Assembly (NCBI GenBank): GCA_022072145.1
Contig: JAJVIG010000025.1
Coordinates: forward strand, 1 to 40,531
Direction of reading: 5' to 3'
Length of the DNA stretch: 40,531 bases
DNA from: Pseudomonadales bacterium
GTDB lineage: Bacteria; Pseudomonadota; Gammaproteobacteria; Pseudomonadales; UBA5518
Shown here: positions 27,814 through 37,401 of the stretch, piece after piece
Position numbering within the stretch: position 1 is the stretch's first letter
Layout of the letters: the number at the start of each line of letters is the position of its first letter
Notes under the pieces: generated by a model
Database searches by the model: none
Told to the model about the DNA's origin: nothing
Seen by the model: only the letters and a program-made list of their open reading frames with translations
Position numbers and translations under genes: made by a program

Positions 27814-29511
27814 CTATACCTGAGCCATCACGGCGTTGAGCAGTTCGGTCTGTTTACCAGTGGCGTCGTCAATCTGCTGGTCAAGAATTTCACACAAATC
27901 CATTAGTCTCTTTATCTTGACAACAATGCGATGCTGTTCTTCTAAAGGAGGCACTGGGATGGGGAGGCTTTTTAGCGTCTTTTGGTTAATCTTGGGCATT
28001 GTCCCAGATGTACCGGATGCATGTGCCCGCAAATACTCCCTGGCCGGAACTGAACTCATTGCGTAATAAACATAATCCGTGTCCATATGGCTAGAGACAC
28101 GAAGTTTCATCATCAAGTCGGGATAGACATAGACGCCGGGATTGCCACGGTAAACGGCGGATACTCCGACGTACTCGATTGTATTTCCACGCTGCACCAA
28201 AATATCGCCGTCACGTAGCCAGAGATCGGAGTCATTTGAAATATCAGCGTCAATGAATTTTGAATACTCTCCTTTGAATGTACCTGATGTAGTTGCGCTT
28301 AGAGTTAAGGAGCGGATATTGGTTTCGTAGTCAACAGCCCTTGGTGAAAAACCGTTTGTAGGTCCAAAAATTAAAACGTCATCAAGGCATACCCATTTCC
28401 ACTGTTCGGGTATTTCATAACCAAGAGGCTTTGGTGAATTTATTAAATCCGTTGTTTTCCTTATTTTCAGCCTTTGTCTCTCAGCGTGGACATTAGTCAG
28501 AAGGGCAGAAACTGATTCATCATTCGTTTTTTGCTCAGAAAGGCGCCCCATGACGGCGAGCTGGAGGATGGCCTTGCGCAGTTCGGCGACGTTCTCCTTG
28601 ACGGTGTAGAGTTGGCCGAAGTGCTGCTGGATAAAGTCCCAGGCCGTGCCGTCCGGCGCGTCGAGCAGTTGTTTGATAGCGGCAGAGTGAACGGCCAGCT
28701 GCTTCTCCTCCCGCTCCTTGCGCAGTTTTTCCAGCTCATCGCAACGGGCAATCAACTGGTCGATGCGGGCGACGATGCGGTGTTGTTCGTCCAAGGGAGG
28801 AAGAGGGACCGGCAGCTCCAGAAATTTGGCAATGGATACGCCGCCTATGATGCCAGTCATGGCTGCGTTGAAGGATTTTCTGAAAACAGGAGAGAGATAC
28901 AGATAGAGGATGAATTTCGAGGGAATCCCACCAAAAAGCTCATTGGCGAACAGCTTGTTGCCAAAACAGATATCCTGCTCTGTGATGCCACATTTTTTGC
29001 CAGCACTGCCGCCTTCAGCGCAGATCAGCACCGCACCCTGGTGGGCAATTTTGAATTTGTCCTCAAACTCAGGAATATATATCCCGTTTTTATAATCCAG
29101 CGCGTCAAGCCCATAGCCAACATCCTTGGTTGCAATGTAGGGCAAACCATTGGCTCCAGCGTATTTGGTTTCCTTCTCTCTGGCATTGATGCTGTTGCCG
29201 TTAAAAATATTGCCGATGGTGCCGAGGCGCGACCATGTCCAGCTTCGCGGTAAAACATAGGCGACACCCGACTGATCAATAGCAGGAAGAGATTTTGGTT
29301 TCTTGATTTTACCTTCTTTGACTTGGCGTTTTTTGTCGACCTCAATCTCTTTCAGTAGCTCCGAAGCTGGCGGATCATTCGGGTCCTGCTCCACCAGCTT
29401 GCCCTGCATGGCAAGCGTCAAAATCAGCTCGCGCAGTTTGGCGACGCCGTCGGGCGCAGCAAAGGCGGTATCGAAGTGTTGTTCCAGCAGTCGGGCGGTG
29501 TGCTTATTCAT
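27814..29511 (-). CDS. hsdS: Type I restriction-modification specificity subunit HsdS
   Basis: A 565-residue subunit with two target-recognition domains, each starting with an RSWTWSRLG or EQWKWVCLDDV segment. Each ends with the repeated conserved helix PLPPLDEQHRIVARIDQL (middle) or PVPPLEEQHRIVVKIKRL (C-terminal). The two TRDs read two halves of a split DNA site; the recognised sequence cannot be derived. Its ATG overlaps the end of rhuM by 8 bp. The operon order hsdR-hsdM-rhuM-hsdS is common for this type I subgroup. Confidence 0.94.
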   Translation of the reverse strand: MNKHTARLLEQHFDTAFAAPDGVAKLRELILTLAMQGKLVEQDPNDPPASELLKEIEVDKKRQVKEGKIKKPKSLPAIDQSGVAYVLPRSWTWSRLGTIGNIFNGNSINAREKETKYAGANGLPYIATKDVGYGLDALDYKNGIYIPEFEDKFKIAHQGAVLICAEGGSAGKKCGITEQDICFGNKLFANELFGGIPSKFILYLYLSPVFRKSFNAAMTGIIGGVSIAKFLELPVPLPPLDEQHRIVARIDQLIARCDELEKLRKEREEKQLAVHSAAIKQLLDAPDGTAWDFIQQHFGQLYTVKENVAELRKAILQLAVMGRLSEQKTNDESVSALLTNVHAERQRLKIRKTTDLINSPKPLGYEIPEQWKWVCLDDVLIFGPTNGFSPRAVDYETNIRSLTLSATTSGTFKGEYSKFIDADISNDSDLWLRDGDILVQRGNTIEYVGVSAVYRGNPGVYVYPDLMMKLRVSSHMDTDYVYYAMSSVPAREYLRAHASGTSGTMPKINQKTLKSLPIPVPPLEEQHRIVVKIKRLMDLCEILDQQIDDATGKQTELLNAVMAQV

Positions 29512-30568
29512 CGCCTTCCCCCGGTTTCTGAATGGCCTCGATCTGTTTCAGCATCCGGTCGAAGTCGCTCTCAAACAGCCAATCCTGGACGATACGGTAT
29601 TTCTCGAACTCGGTTTCGGCATGGGCCTTGGCCAGCTCTGCCGATACCTTTCCCGCGTCCTGCAGAATCTCCCGGTCCCACAGGGTCAGAAAACCCGCTA
29701 GGCGTTTCTCCCAATCTTCCATGGTCATGGGGATTTTGCGCATGGCCTGAAGCTCGGCCATGTCGAGATAGGCGGAGACGATGCGTTCCATCTGTGCCAA
29801 CTCGAACTCGGAGAGGTAGTTCTTGGCTATGGAGACATCGTATTTGTGGATCTTGCCGTGGGGTGAGCCCTCCCAACTTGTCAGCCCCATGTTCTCCTTG
29901 CGGTGGTCGGCGCGGTCCACGATGACCTCGGCGGCCGTCTGGCCGTGGATGGCGTAGTGCAACTTGTTCTGCACGGCGGCAAAGAAGCGTTTGGTTGCAG
30001 TGGCGGTCGGGTCGTAGTCCAGCGCCGTGGCGTAGATGTCGGTGATCTTCTGGTAGAACTTACGCTCGGAAAGGCGGATCTCGCGGATCTTTTCCAGTTG
30101 GCGCTCGAAGAATTCGTTGTCGAGGACGCTGCCACCGTGCTTGAGTCTGTCCACATCCATGGCCCAACCCTGGATGGTGTAGTCCTTGACGATCAGGTTG
30201 GCCCATTTGCGGAATTGCACCGCTCGCTCGTTCTCGATCTTGAATCCGACGGCGATGATGGCCTGCAGGTTGTAGTGATTGACCCGGTAGTTCTTGCCGT
30301 CGGCGGCAGTTGTTAAGTACTGCTTAACAACTGCCGACTCTTCCAGCTCGTTGTCGGCGAAGATGCGTTTCAGGTGCTGGTTGATGGCTGGGACCGAGAC
30401 GTCATAGAGGGTTGCCATCATCTTCTGAGTCAGCCAGATATTTTCGTCCTCGTAGCGCATCTCGACGCTGGTTTCGCGGTCGCCGGTGGCGGCGACAAAG
30501 GTGAGGTATTCGGCGGCCGAGGAGCGAACGATGGAGACTTCCTTGCCGATTTTCTTCTTCCTGCTCAT
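29504..30568 (-). CDS. RhuM-family protein
   Basis: A 354-residue protein with the RhuM signature segments: ENIWLTQKMMATLYDVSVPAINQHLKRIF near the N terminus, KNYRVNHYNLQAIIAVGF, and FRKWANLIVKDYTIQGWAMD in the middle. DIYATALDYDPTATATKRFFAAVQNK and NMGLTSWEG follow. RhuM proteins are often found inside type I RM operons, and their function is unsettled (the name comes from a Salmonella virulence-island gene). It overlaps hsdM by 4 bp (ATGA) and hsdS by 8 bp, so translation is coupled. Confidence 0.9.
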   Translation of the reverse strand: MSRKKKIGKEVSIVRSSAAEYLTFVAATGDRETSVEMRYEDENIWLTQKMMATLYDVSVPAINQHLKRIFADNELEESAVVKQYLTTAADGKNYRVNHYNLQAIIAVGFKIENERAVQFRKWANLIVKDYTIQGWAMDVDRLKHGGSVLDNEFFERQLEKIREIRLSERKFYQKITDIYATALDYDPTATATKRFFAAVQNKLHYAIHGQTAAEVIVDRADHRKENMGLTSWEGSPHGKIHKYDVSIAKNYLSEFELAQMERIVSAYLDMAELQAMRKIPMTMEDWEKRLAGFLTLWDREILQDAGKVSAELAKAHAETEFEKYRIVQDWLFESDFDRMLKQIEAIQKPGEGDE

Positions 30569-32043
30569 GCCTTGCCTCGCTTGCCTACTGATAGGCAGGC
30601 CATCAACTCGGCCTTCAAAGCGGTCTGCGCTGCTTCGAGCTGGTGGACGATCTGCTGGTATTCAGCCATCAGCTCTTCCGGATCGCGGTGGTTCACCTCC
30701 ACCTCGTGGGGGTTCTTGCAGTCCAGGTTGTAGTTGCGCTCGGCCAGCTCCTTGGCCGAGACCTTCCAGGCCTGCTCGGTGGTCTTGCGCCCACGGCGCG
30801 AGGCCCCGCCCCACCAGCCCTTTTCGAGATCGAACTCGGCGATGGTCAGGGGCTTGGAGCGGGAGTAGGACTTGTAGCCCTCGGGATAGGGGTGTTCGAA
30901 GAACCAGACCTCTTTGGTCGACCCGCCCTTTTCGAAAAAGAGGATGTTGGTGGCGATACTGGTGTAGGGGCTGAACACGCCTTTGGGCAGGCGCACGATG
31001 GTGTGCAGGTTGAAATCCTCCAGCAGTTCGCGCTTGAGGGTGGTTTTGACACCTTCACCGAACAGGAAGCCGTCGGGCAGCACAACGGCCGCCTTGCCGG
31101 TATCGTGTTTGAGCAGGTGCATGATCAGCGCCATGAAGAGGTCGGCGGTCTCGCGGGTCTGGTACTTGCGCGGGAAGTTGTTCTCGATGCCGTCTTCTTC
31201 CATGCCGCCGAAAGGTGGATTGGTGATGATCAGGTCCACCCGGTCGCGGGGGCCGTAATCCTTCAGCGGGCGACTCAGGGTGTTGTCGTGGCGGACGTTG
31301 GTGGGCACGTCGATGCCGTGCAGCATCATGTTGGTCATGGCCAGCATGTGCGGCAGCGGTTTCTTCTCCACGCCGTGAATAGACTCCTGCAGGCGCTTGC
31401 GGTCGTCGGCAGTTTTGACCTGCTTGTTCAGGTGCTCGATGGCGCAGGTGAGAAAGCCGCCGGTGCCGCAGGCCGGGTCGAGAATGGTTTGCCCGAGCTG
31501 CGGGTCGAGCATGTCGACCATGAACTGGGTGACGGCGCGGGGTGTGTAGTACTCGCCCGCGTTCCCGGCGGATTGCAGGTCGGAGAGGATCTTTTCGTAG
31601 ATGTCGTTGAACAGGTGACGGTCGCCGGATTTGTTGAAGTCCACATCTTCTTCGATGGTGTTGATCACCTGGCGCAGCAGGGTGCCCGACTTCATGTAGT
31701 TGTAGGCGTCCTCGAAGACCGAGCCGACCACCTTGCCATGGGGCGAAACACCGGCGGCGGTGGCCAGTTTCTTGAGCGCCGGGAAAAGATCGTTGTTGAC
31801 GAAGTCGATCAGCTCCTCACCGGTCATCCCTTCGGGGTTCTTGGCCCAGCTGGACCAGCGGAAACGGCTGGGCAGCGGCGACTTGTAGCCAGGCACGGTA
31901 AGCTGCCACTCCTGTTCCTTGTCGTCGAAGATTTTCAGGAAAATCAGCCAGACCATCTGGCTGATGCGCTGAGCGTCGCCATCGACGCCGACATCCTTGC
32001 GCATGATGTCCTGAATGGCTTTGATCAGGGTGGTGAGTGACAT
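30565..32043 (-). CDS. hsdM: Type I restriction-modification methyltransferase subunit HsdM
   Basis: A 492-residue N6-adenine methyltransferase. The SAM-binding motif is DPACGTGGF (residues 189-197) and the catalytic motif NPPF (275-278). The N-terminal HsdM helical bundle begins SLTTLIKAIQDIMRKDVG. It ends with a short helical tail (ELMAEYQQIVHQLEAAQTAL). It methylates one adenine in each half of the HsdS-defined site. hsdR ends 26 nt upstream and rhuM overlaps its stop. Confidence 0.96.
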   Translation of the reverse strand: MSLTTLIKAIQDIMRKDVGVDGDAQRISQMVWLIFLKIFDDKEQEWQLTVPGYKSPLPSRFRWSSWAKNPEGMTGEELIDFVNNDLFPALKKLATAAGVSPHGKVVGSVFEDAYNYMKSGTLLRQVINTIEEDVDFNKSGDRHLFNDIYEKILSDLQSAGNAGEYYTPRAVTQFMVDMLDPQLGQTILDPACGTGGFLTCAIEHLNKQVKTADDRKRLQESIHGVEKKPLPHMLAMTNMMLHGIDVPTNVRHDNTLSRPLKDYGPRDRVDLIITNPPFGGMEEDGIENNFPRKYQTRETADLFMALIMHLLKHDTGKAAVVLPDGFLFGEGVKTTLKRELLEDFNLHTIVRLPKGVFSPYTSIATNILFFEKGGSTKEVWFFEHPYPEGYKSYSRSKPLTIAEFDLEKGWWGGASRRGRKTTEQAWKVSAKELAERNYNLDCKNPHEVEVNHRDPEELMAEYQQIVHQLEAAQTALKAELMACLSVGKRGKA

Positions 32044-32069
32044 GGTTGTGTTATCTCCTGTTCTTTTTG

Positions 32070-34451
32070 TCAGGCGCTATAGAGAGCCTGTTCCAGTTCG
32101 TTGATAGCCTGCTGATACTGATCCAGCCCGCCAAAGGCGCGGATGATTTCCAGCGGGGTGCCGAATTCGGTGAAGGGGGTAATGGTTAGAATCTGCGTCT
32201 CTTCGATATGAGCCACGCCTTCATCGGCATACTTGTCGAGCAGGGCCTCCAGCACCCGGCGGGCCTGCTCGCCGTAGCGGGTGAAGTAATTGCGTTTCTT
32301 CACCTGTTCCGCCCGCTCCTTGCGGGTGAGCGGCGGCATATCCCAGGCGACATGGCAGACCAGATCGAAGGGGTCGAAGGCCTTGCCGGATTGCCGCCCG
32401 ATCTCATCGGCAAGGGCATCGAAAAACACGCCCTGTTCCGACAGTTCGTCGATGATGGCTTGCTTCTTCTCGGTGCTGCTCCAGCGGCGGAGGAAATCGT
32501 CGAGACTGGCATACTCCCTGGCCAGGGCCTTGCGGGTGTAGTCCTTAAGTGATTCGGTGATCAGCTTGCCGTTGGCATCGAAATACTGGACGCGTTCGGC
32601 GGCGACCTTGACCTCGACATTGGCCACGACGTAACGGCGAATGCCTCCTTCCTCGCTTGGGCCGGGTTCGGCGACACCGGTCCAAACCTGGTCCTCTCCG
32701 GGTTCCGGATAAGTGACGCCACCGCCAACTTCGGGATCAACGGGAACATCCGGCGGCACCGGTGACTGATCCACGCTGGGCTCGTAAATCTGCACCGGAT
32801 CGCCGTCGAAATCAGGGTCGGCAAACAGCTCGGTGGCCTTCTTGAAGTCGATAATGGTGAAGTAGTACTTGCCGTAATCTTCGTTGATCCGGGTGCCGCG
32901 CCCGATGATCTGCTTGAATTCGGTCATGGACTGAATGCGCTGGTCGAGCACGATGAGCTTGCAGGTCTGCGCATCCACTCCGGTAGTCATCAGCTTGGAG
33001 GTGGTGGCGATAACCGGGTATTTGCTCTCCGGGAAGATGAAGTTATCGAGTTCGGCCTTGCCTTCCTCATTGTCGCCGGTGATGCGCATGACGTATTTGC
33101 TGTTCTGCGCCACCAGATCAGCGTTTTCATTGACCAGGGCCTGACGCAAACGTTCGGCATGGTCGATGTTTTCACAGAAGACAATGGCTTTGTCGAAGCG
33201 GTTGGTCTGCCTGAGGAACTCGGTGATCTTTTTTGCCACCAACTGGGTACGCTGTTCAAGGACCAGGGTCTTGTCGAAATCCTTCTGGTTGTAGATGCGG
33301 TCTTCGATCTCGTTGCCGTACTTGTCGATCATGCCCTTGTCAGGCCGCCAACCGGTCAAGTCCCGGTCGAGATCGATGCGCACGACCTTGTAGGGAGCAA
33401 GGAAACCGTCGTCGATTCCCTGCCGGAGGCTGTAGGTATAGATGGGATCGCCAAAGTAGTCGATGTTGGAGACTTCTTTGGTCTCTTTGGGCGTGGCGGT
33501 AAGGCCGATCTGGGTTGCGGACGTGAAATATTCGAGAATTTCACGCCAGGCCGAATCGGCGGCCGCGCTGCCCCGATGGCATTCATCAATGATGATGAGG
33601 TCGAAAAAATCGGGGCTGAACTGCCGGTAGATGTTTTTTTCTTCTTCGTTGCCGGTCACGGCTTGGTAGAGGGAAAGGTAAATCTCATAGGACTTGTTGG
33701 CCTGCCGCTTCTGGATCTTGGTCATGGCCGAACCGAACGGCTTGAAGTCGTTGGTCATGGTCTGGTCGACCAAGATGTTGCGGTCGGCAAGAAACAGGAT
33801 GCGTTTCTTTGCCTTGGACTTCCACAGCCGCCAGATAATCTGGAAGGCGGTGAAGGTCTTGCCGGTGCCGGTGGCCATCACCAGCAGAATGCGATTCTGG
33901 CCCCGCGCTATCGCCTCGATGGTTTTGTTGATTGCCAGCAGCTGGTAATAGCGCGGACTTTTATCGCTGCCGTCGCTGAAATAATCCTGCGTGACCAGTG
34001 CATTCTGCTGATCGTTCAGGCCACGGTGCTGCGCCCACCATTGCCACAGTGTTTCCGCAGTGGGGAATTCGTTGAGTGCAAGTTCTCGTTCGACAATGCC
34101 GTCCAGGGAAATCTTGTTGTGGAACAGAAAACCATCGCCGTTGGAGCTGAACACAAAAGGCACTTGCAGCATGTCGGCGTAGCCCAACGCCTGTTGCATG
34201 CCGTCGCCAACAGTGTGGTTGTTGTCCTTGGCCTCGATAATGGCAATGGGGATGTTCGGCTTGTAAAACAGGACATAATCGGCGCGTTTGTGCTTGGCGC
34301 GGGTATGCAGCTTGCCACGCACGATGATGCGTCCCTTGGTGAGAGGAAACTCTTCACGGATTTGGGTCGTGACATCCCAGCCCGCCTTCTCCAGGGCGGG
34401 CGTGATGTACTTGGTGCAGATATCGCGCTCGGAAAGTTGTTTTTTATTCAT
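32070..34451 (-). CDS. hsdR: Type I restriction endonuclease subunit HsdR
   Basis: A 793-residue motor-nuclease. The N-terminal nuclease site shows D58 in RADYVLFY and E73-x-K75 in IAIIEAKD. Walker A MATGTGKT is at residues 192-199, DECH at 289-292, and [11 protein letters not shown] and QIIGRGTRI are later helicase motifs. A proline/acid-rich linker ([17 protein letters not shown]) precedes the C-terminal domain that contacts HsdM. The subunit translocates DNA and cuts it far from the recognition site. Its start shares one base with the Xre gene stop (TGATG). Confidence 0.95.
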   Translation of the reverse strand: MNKKQLSERDICTKYITPALEKAGWDVTTQIREEFPLTKGRIIVRGKLHTRAKHKRADYVLFYKPNIPIAIIEAKDNNHTVGDGMQQALGYADMLQVPFVFSSNGDGFLFHNKISLDGIVERELALNEFPTAETLWQWWAQHRGLNDQQNALVTQDYFSDGSDKSPRYYQLLAINKTIEAIARGQNRILLVMATGTGKTFTAFQIIWRLWKSKAKKRILFLADRNILVDQTMTNDFKPFGSAMTKIQKRQANKSYEIYLSLYQAVTGNEEEKNIYRQFSPDFFDLIIIDECHRGSAAADSAWREILEYFTSATQIGLTATPKETKEVSNIDYFGDPIYTYSLRQGIDDGFLAPYKVVRIDLDRDLTGWRPDKGMIDKYGNEIEDRIYNQKDFDKTLVLEQRTQLVAKKITEFLRQTNRFDKAIVFCENIDHAERLRQALVNENADLVAQNSKYVMRITGDNEEGKAELDNFIFPESKYPVIATTSKLMTTGVDAQTCKLIVLDQRIQSMTEFKQIIGRGTRINEDYGKYYFTIIDFKKATELFADPDFDGDPVQIYEPSVDQSPVPPDVPVDPEVGGGVTYPEPGEDQVWTGVAEPGPSEEGGIRRYVVANVEVKVAAERVQYFDANGKLITESLKDYTRKALAREYASLDDFLRRWSSTEKKQAIIDELSEQGVFFDALADEIGRQSGKAFDPFDLVCHVAWDMPPLTRKERAEQVKKRNYFTRYGEQARRVLEALLDKYADEGVAHIEETQILTITPFTEFGTPLEIIRAFGGLDQYQQAINELEQALYSA

Positions 34452-34660
34452 CAGGCCAACTTCCCTTGTTCTTTCATCCGCTCACAAAAAGCTTCGAATT
34501 GCCTTCTCGCCAGCTTGAAGGGAACCGTCTTGCTGTTTTCCCAGCGGTTGATCGTGGAAAAGCTCACGCCCAGCTCGTGAGCCAGCTCCTCTTGGCTGAG
34601 CCCCAGTTGCTGGCGGACTTCTTTGACCGTCTCCGCAAAATTTTCCGGTGCTTTTGCCAT
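34451..34660 (-). CDS. Xre-family HTH regulator of the RM operon
   Basis: A 69-residue protein, nearly all one helix-turn-helix: [20 protein letters not shown], then [21 protein letters not shown]. The start at 34660 is chosen because GAGG lies 9 nt upstream and the domain begins there; a longer frame to 34810 lacks conserved content. It is the first gene of the leftward operon and overlaps hsdR by 1 nt (TGATG). It likely controls restriction expression, a common role for such small regulators. The promoter in 34661-34810 is not clear. Confidence 0.82.
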   Translation of the reverse strand: MAKAPENFAETVKEVRQQLGLSQEELAHELGVSFSTINRWENSKTVPFKLARRQFEAFCERMKEQGKLA

Positions 34661-34823
34661 ATCGATTTGCCTCAATTCCTGGTGCGCCGCCAATTCACCG
34701 GCAGCAAGCGAACGCAATTTACCCAATGTACAATTACGGCCCTCAATATAGCAGGTGACAACGCATGTGGAAAGCGGAAAGTTGGCGCTTATTTCAGAAT
34801 TTTCCGACACATCCTGAAGCCAC

Positions 34824-34904
34824 CCGGTAAGTAAGCCCTCAGAAGCAATCGCGAAAAAATTTCATCAGACGCCCGACACTTTCTCCGTCTCTCCGGTAAG
34901 TAAG
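34824..34904. repeat. 12-bp direct repeat CCGGTAAGTAAG
   Basis: CCGGTAAGTAAG occurs at 34824-34835 and at 34893-34904, 69 bp apart, between the Xre gene and the small gene at 34935. The 274-bp gap 34661-34934 holds nothing else I can name. The repeat might be a regulator half-site pair or a trace of an insertion. Confidence 0.6.
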
Positions 34905-34934
34905 GGCAGAACTCACTACGAGGAGCGACCGACC

Positions 34935-35327
34935 ATGGACATCAACGACCTGTTTGACGGAATCATGAAGAGTATCAACCAGTTTGCCGACGAGATCGCC
35001 GAACAGCAGTTGCAGGAAAAAATGCAGGAGTCCGGACGAGGTCCGGAGAATGGGGGTGAGAATGCAGAGAATTTTGAGGCGAAAGAGAAGCGGGGTATGA
35101 CGGATTTCCCGAAAAAGGAGTTATCGGGGCAGCAGCGCCGACACCCTGAAAGCGGCGTAAGTCGCTGCCAATACGCAGAAAAAGAAAACCCGTCCAATAA
35201 CCGGACGCGGTTAGTGGACGGGTCTGTCTTTTTTAAATGGTGGAGGCGGCGACAATCACATCGTCTTATTAATCAATACGTTGCGATGCTAAACGCCAAA
35301 AATGCCCCCATAGATACCCCCAGATGA
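34935..35327 (+). CDS. Small hypothetical protein
   Basis: A frame of 130 codons with a strong ribosome-binding site GAGGAG at 34920-34925 and ATG at 34935. The first 65 residues (DINDLFDGIMKSINQFADEI, AEQQLQEKMQESGRGPENGG) are charged and helical and look like protein. The rest reads through a rho-independent terminator (35186-35234) and a tmRNA-like stretch. The natural gene may therefore be shorter or have lost its 3' end at an integration joint. No family was recognised. Confidence 0.4.
   Translation: MDINDLFDGIMKSINQFADEIAEQQLQEKMQESGRGPENGGENAENFEAKEKRGMTDFPKKELSGQQRRHPESGVSRCQYAEKENPSNNRTRLVDGSVFFKWWRRRQSHRLINQYVAMLNAKNAPIDTPR
35186..35234 (+). terminator. Rho-independent terminator
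   Basis: Stem ACCCGTCC (35188-35195) pairs perfectly with GGACGGGT (35216-35223). A small inner hairpin CCGGACGCGG is in the loop, and CTGTCTTTTTT follows. It is a convincing intrinsic terminator in the rightward direction. It lies inside the open frame of the small gene at 34935, which argues that the frame's 3' part is not coding. Confidence 0.75.
35238..35251 (-). other. ssrA: tmRNA 3'-end-like sequence, possible island attachment site
   Basis: The leftward strand reads CGCCGCCTCCACCA, the last 14 nt found in many proteobacterial tmRNA (ssrA) genes including the CCA end. The rest of an ssrA gene is not here: the neighbouring bases (GATTGT) do not fit a T arm. Genomic islands often integrate into the ssrA 3' end and leave such a short copy at their far edge. 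Base composition changes here, from the lower-GC RM operon to a GC-rich segment. Confidence 0.35.
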
Positions 35328-35362
35328 CTTCGCCTGGCTTTTTGGCGAGACTCCGGCAGATT

Positions 35363-36709
35363 TTAACGCTCTTCAGGCGCTCGCCATGCGCTGAATCGCT
35401 CCAGCGCATCGGTGCTGCCGATCAGGGCGCGCGCCCGTCGAAGTCGCTCTATTGTGCGCTCCCGTTGCTCGTCAGGTAAATCGTGCGCCCGGCGTTCGGC
35501 ATCGGCGAAGAACGCATCGAGTCGCTTCGCCTCCGCCCAGGCATCGATGACCTGGAGCAGGTCCTCTTTGCTGTCCTTCAGCGCCTTCGCGGCTTGCCGC
35601 GCCTCCTCTTCGCGACGCCAGCGCTCATACTCAGCTTCCCGGCGTTTTCGTTCGATCTCCGCCTGGCGCTCCCCAGCCTCGACGAGCCGCGCGATTTCGA
35701 CCGTGGCCTTCTCCAGCTCCCGAACAATGGATGGGATCCTGCCGGACAGGTCCCGGGACGGTGTCTCTCGCCATTGCTGGGTCCAATTGGCCCGCGGGTA
35801 CGGCGAGTAGGCCTGGAGGCAGAGGCGCTCGGTCGGGAAGTCGTGGGTGCTCGTCCAGCCATAGTCCTGCGCGTACCGGCTGCGCCGCTTGGGGACGAAA
35901 TCGGTCAGGCGAACGTATTCGCCGTTCACGTACCGGGCCTCGGCGGCCTCTGACATCTCGATGACGGTGAGGCCGATTGCCACGGTGCCGATGTAGACTA
36001 CCGTGCAGCGCATCGGTGACCACAGATTGTTATGGTGGTGACCTTTCCTAGGGTTCTCCCGCTCGTCGACATCCGCCCTGTGGAATCGCTCCGAATTTGG
36101 CGCGATGACCACACGATGATCCCTGGCCTCCAAGGCCAGGAAGAGCTCGTTCGCAAAGGCGATGGCTTTGTCCAACCCTGTCTGGGTGACGGTGAGGTCG
36201 ACGAGCAGCTTTTTCGCTGGCTTGAGGTACTTGCCGTGCCAGGAGAGACGGCCGGCCTCGAACAGCGGCTTGGCTCCGCTGACCAGTGGATGCCGATCCG
36301 GAAGCTGCCGCTTTACCGTGCGCTTCCCTCGCGGCCGCTGGTCGGGCGGCTTCGGGAGGGAACGGGCCCGCTTCGGCAGGGCTCCGTCCCGCGTCCACTC
36401 GAGCGGGTCGCCCGGACGCGGTTCGGGGAGCGGTGGTTGCTTTGGCGCTTTGCCGACTGCCAGCTTCGCCCAATAGCCGCGCTCAGGCCGCGGTACGTTG
36501 AGCAGCGTGCAGACGCGGGCCATGTAGCTGGACGAGACGCCGAACCGGGCCGCCACCCGGAGCATGGCCTCGGACCAGACCATCTCGTATAGCGCTTCTC
36601 GACTGACCGGGCCCTCGCTGCTGTCACTCAGCGGAGCCGGTGCCTGCGTTGTGTCTTGTTCCTCTGCCACGATGCTCGATTGACCCCACATCCGCCCGCC
36701 GGCGCTCAT
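35363..36709 (-). CDS. Hypothetical protein with N-terminal HTH and C-terminal coiled coil
   Basis: About 448 residues from the ATG at 36709; starts at 36742 and 36691 are also possible, and none has a clear ribosome-binding site. Near the N terminus SREALYEMVWSEAMLRVAARFG and SSSYMARVCTLLNVPRPERGYWAKL form a helix-turn-helix-like module that occurs in a widespread family of uncharacterised proteins. The middle is a mixed domain (RCTVVYIGTVAIGLTVIEMS). The last 120 residues form a highly charged coiled coil (ERQAEIERKRREAEYERWRR). It diverges from abiEi and shares its short promoter region. No function can be assigned. Confidence 0.75.
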   Translation of the reverse strand: MSAGGRMWGQSSIVAEEQDTTQAPAPLSDSSEGPVSREALYEMVWSEAMLRVAARFGVSSSYMARVCTLLNVPRPERGYWAKLAVGKAPKQPPLPEPRPGDPLEWTRDGALPKRARSLPKPPDQRPRGKRTVKRQLPDRHPLVSGAKPLFEAGRLSWHGKYLKPAKKLLVDLTVTQTGLDKAIAFANELFLALEARDHRVVIAPNSERFHRADVDERENPRKGHHHNNLWSPMRCTVVYIGTVAIGLTVIEMSEAAEARYVNGEYVRLTDFVPKRRSRYAQDYGWTSTHDFPTERLCLQAYSPYPRANWTQQWRETPSRDLSGRIPSIVRELEKATVEIARLVEAGERQAEIERKRREAEYERWRREEEARQAAKALKDSKEDLLQVIDAWAEAKRLDAFFADAERRAHDLPDEQRERTIERLRRARALIGSTDALERFSAWRAPEER

Positions 36710-36734
36710 TAAGGTGGCGCGCCGCCCGGATAGA

Positions 36735-36783
36735 TGATACAAATCCTCGGTACGTAGGGTCTACACATCGAGTATTTGTATCA
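36735..36783. promoter_or_regulatory. AbiE-type operator: 10-bp inverted repeat at the abiEi start
   Basis: TGATACAAAT (36735-36744) and ATTTGTATCA (36774-36783) are exact inverted repeats 29 bp apart. The right arm ends on the base before the abiEi ATG, so no ribosome-binding site precedes that ATG. AbiEi antitoxins are known to bind inverted repeats in their own promoter. Autoregulation here is inferred from that precedent and the position. Confidence 0.7.
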
Positions 36784-37401
36784 ATGGCAAAGCCCCGAAC
36801 GCAGCGTGAGCTCGCACAAGACCTGCTGAAGAAGCAAGGAATCATGCGCCTGCTCGAGCTGCGCGAGGCCGGCGTGACCGCGGCGACGATGAGTCGTATG
36901 GAGCGGGCCGGCGAAGTCATGCGCCTGTCGCGGGGCGTCTATCAGCTGCCCGATGCCGATCTCGATCCCAATCACAGCCTGGCGGAGGCCGCGAAGCGGG
37001 TGCCCAAGGGCATCGTGTGCCTCGTCTCGGCTCTGGCATTCCATGGCCTGACCGACCAGCTACCGCCGAAAGTCTGGATGGCGATCGGACCCAAGGACTG
37101 GGCACCGCAGCGTAGTGGTGCGGGTATCCGCATTGTGCGTTTCACAGACAGTCTGCTGAGGGAGGGCATCGAGACGCATGTGATCGAAGGTGTGTCGGTA
37201 AGAGTTTTCGGCGTGGCCAAGACGGTGGCCGATTGCTTTCGACATCGCGGAAAAGTGGGCCTGTCCGTCGCGATCGAGGGGCTCCAGGAGGCGCTGAGGC
37301 AACGCAAGGCGACTCCGGCGGAAATCGCTCGTCAAGCCGATAAGGGCGGGGTGTCCACAGTCGTGCGGCCGTATCTCGAGGCACTGACCGCCAATGCCTA
37401 G
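36784..37401 (+). CDS. abiEi: Type IV toxin-antitoxin antitoxin AbiEi
   Basis: A 205-residue protein. The N-terminal winged helix (QRELAQDLLKKQGIMRLLEL, VTAATMSRMERAGEVMRLSRGVYQL) is followed by the AbiEi C-terminal domain (CLVSALAFHGLTDQLPPKVW, VRVFGVAKTVADCFRHRGKVG). AbiEi represses its own promoter and counteracts AbiEii without binding it stably. The ATG at 36784 is taken because the domain starts there and an operator ends just before it; the frame is open further upstream but there it overlaps the divergent gene. It overlaps abiEii by 8 bp. Confidence 0.9.
   Translation: MAKPRTQRELAQDLLKKQGIMRLLELREAGVTAATMSRMERAGEVMRLSRGVYQLPDADLDPNHSLAEAAKRVPKGIVCLVSALAFHGLTDQLPPKVWMAIGPKDWAPQRSGAGIRIVRFTDSLLREGIETHVIEGVSVRVFGVAKTVADCFRHRGKVGLSVAIEGLQEALRQRKATPAEIARQADKGGVSTVVRPYLEALTANA

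Noticed and set aside
33159..34580. A 473-codon plus-strand frame antisense to hsdR.
   Set aside because: It mirrors the HsdR coding strand and has no family resemblance.
34690..34800. A promoter for the leftward RM operon (TTGTCA with TATATT or CGTAAT on the minus strand).
   Set aside because: TATATT is only 5 nt from TTGTCA, and the other candidates match poorly.
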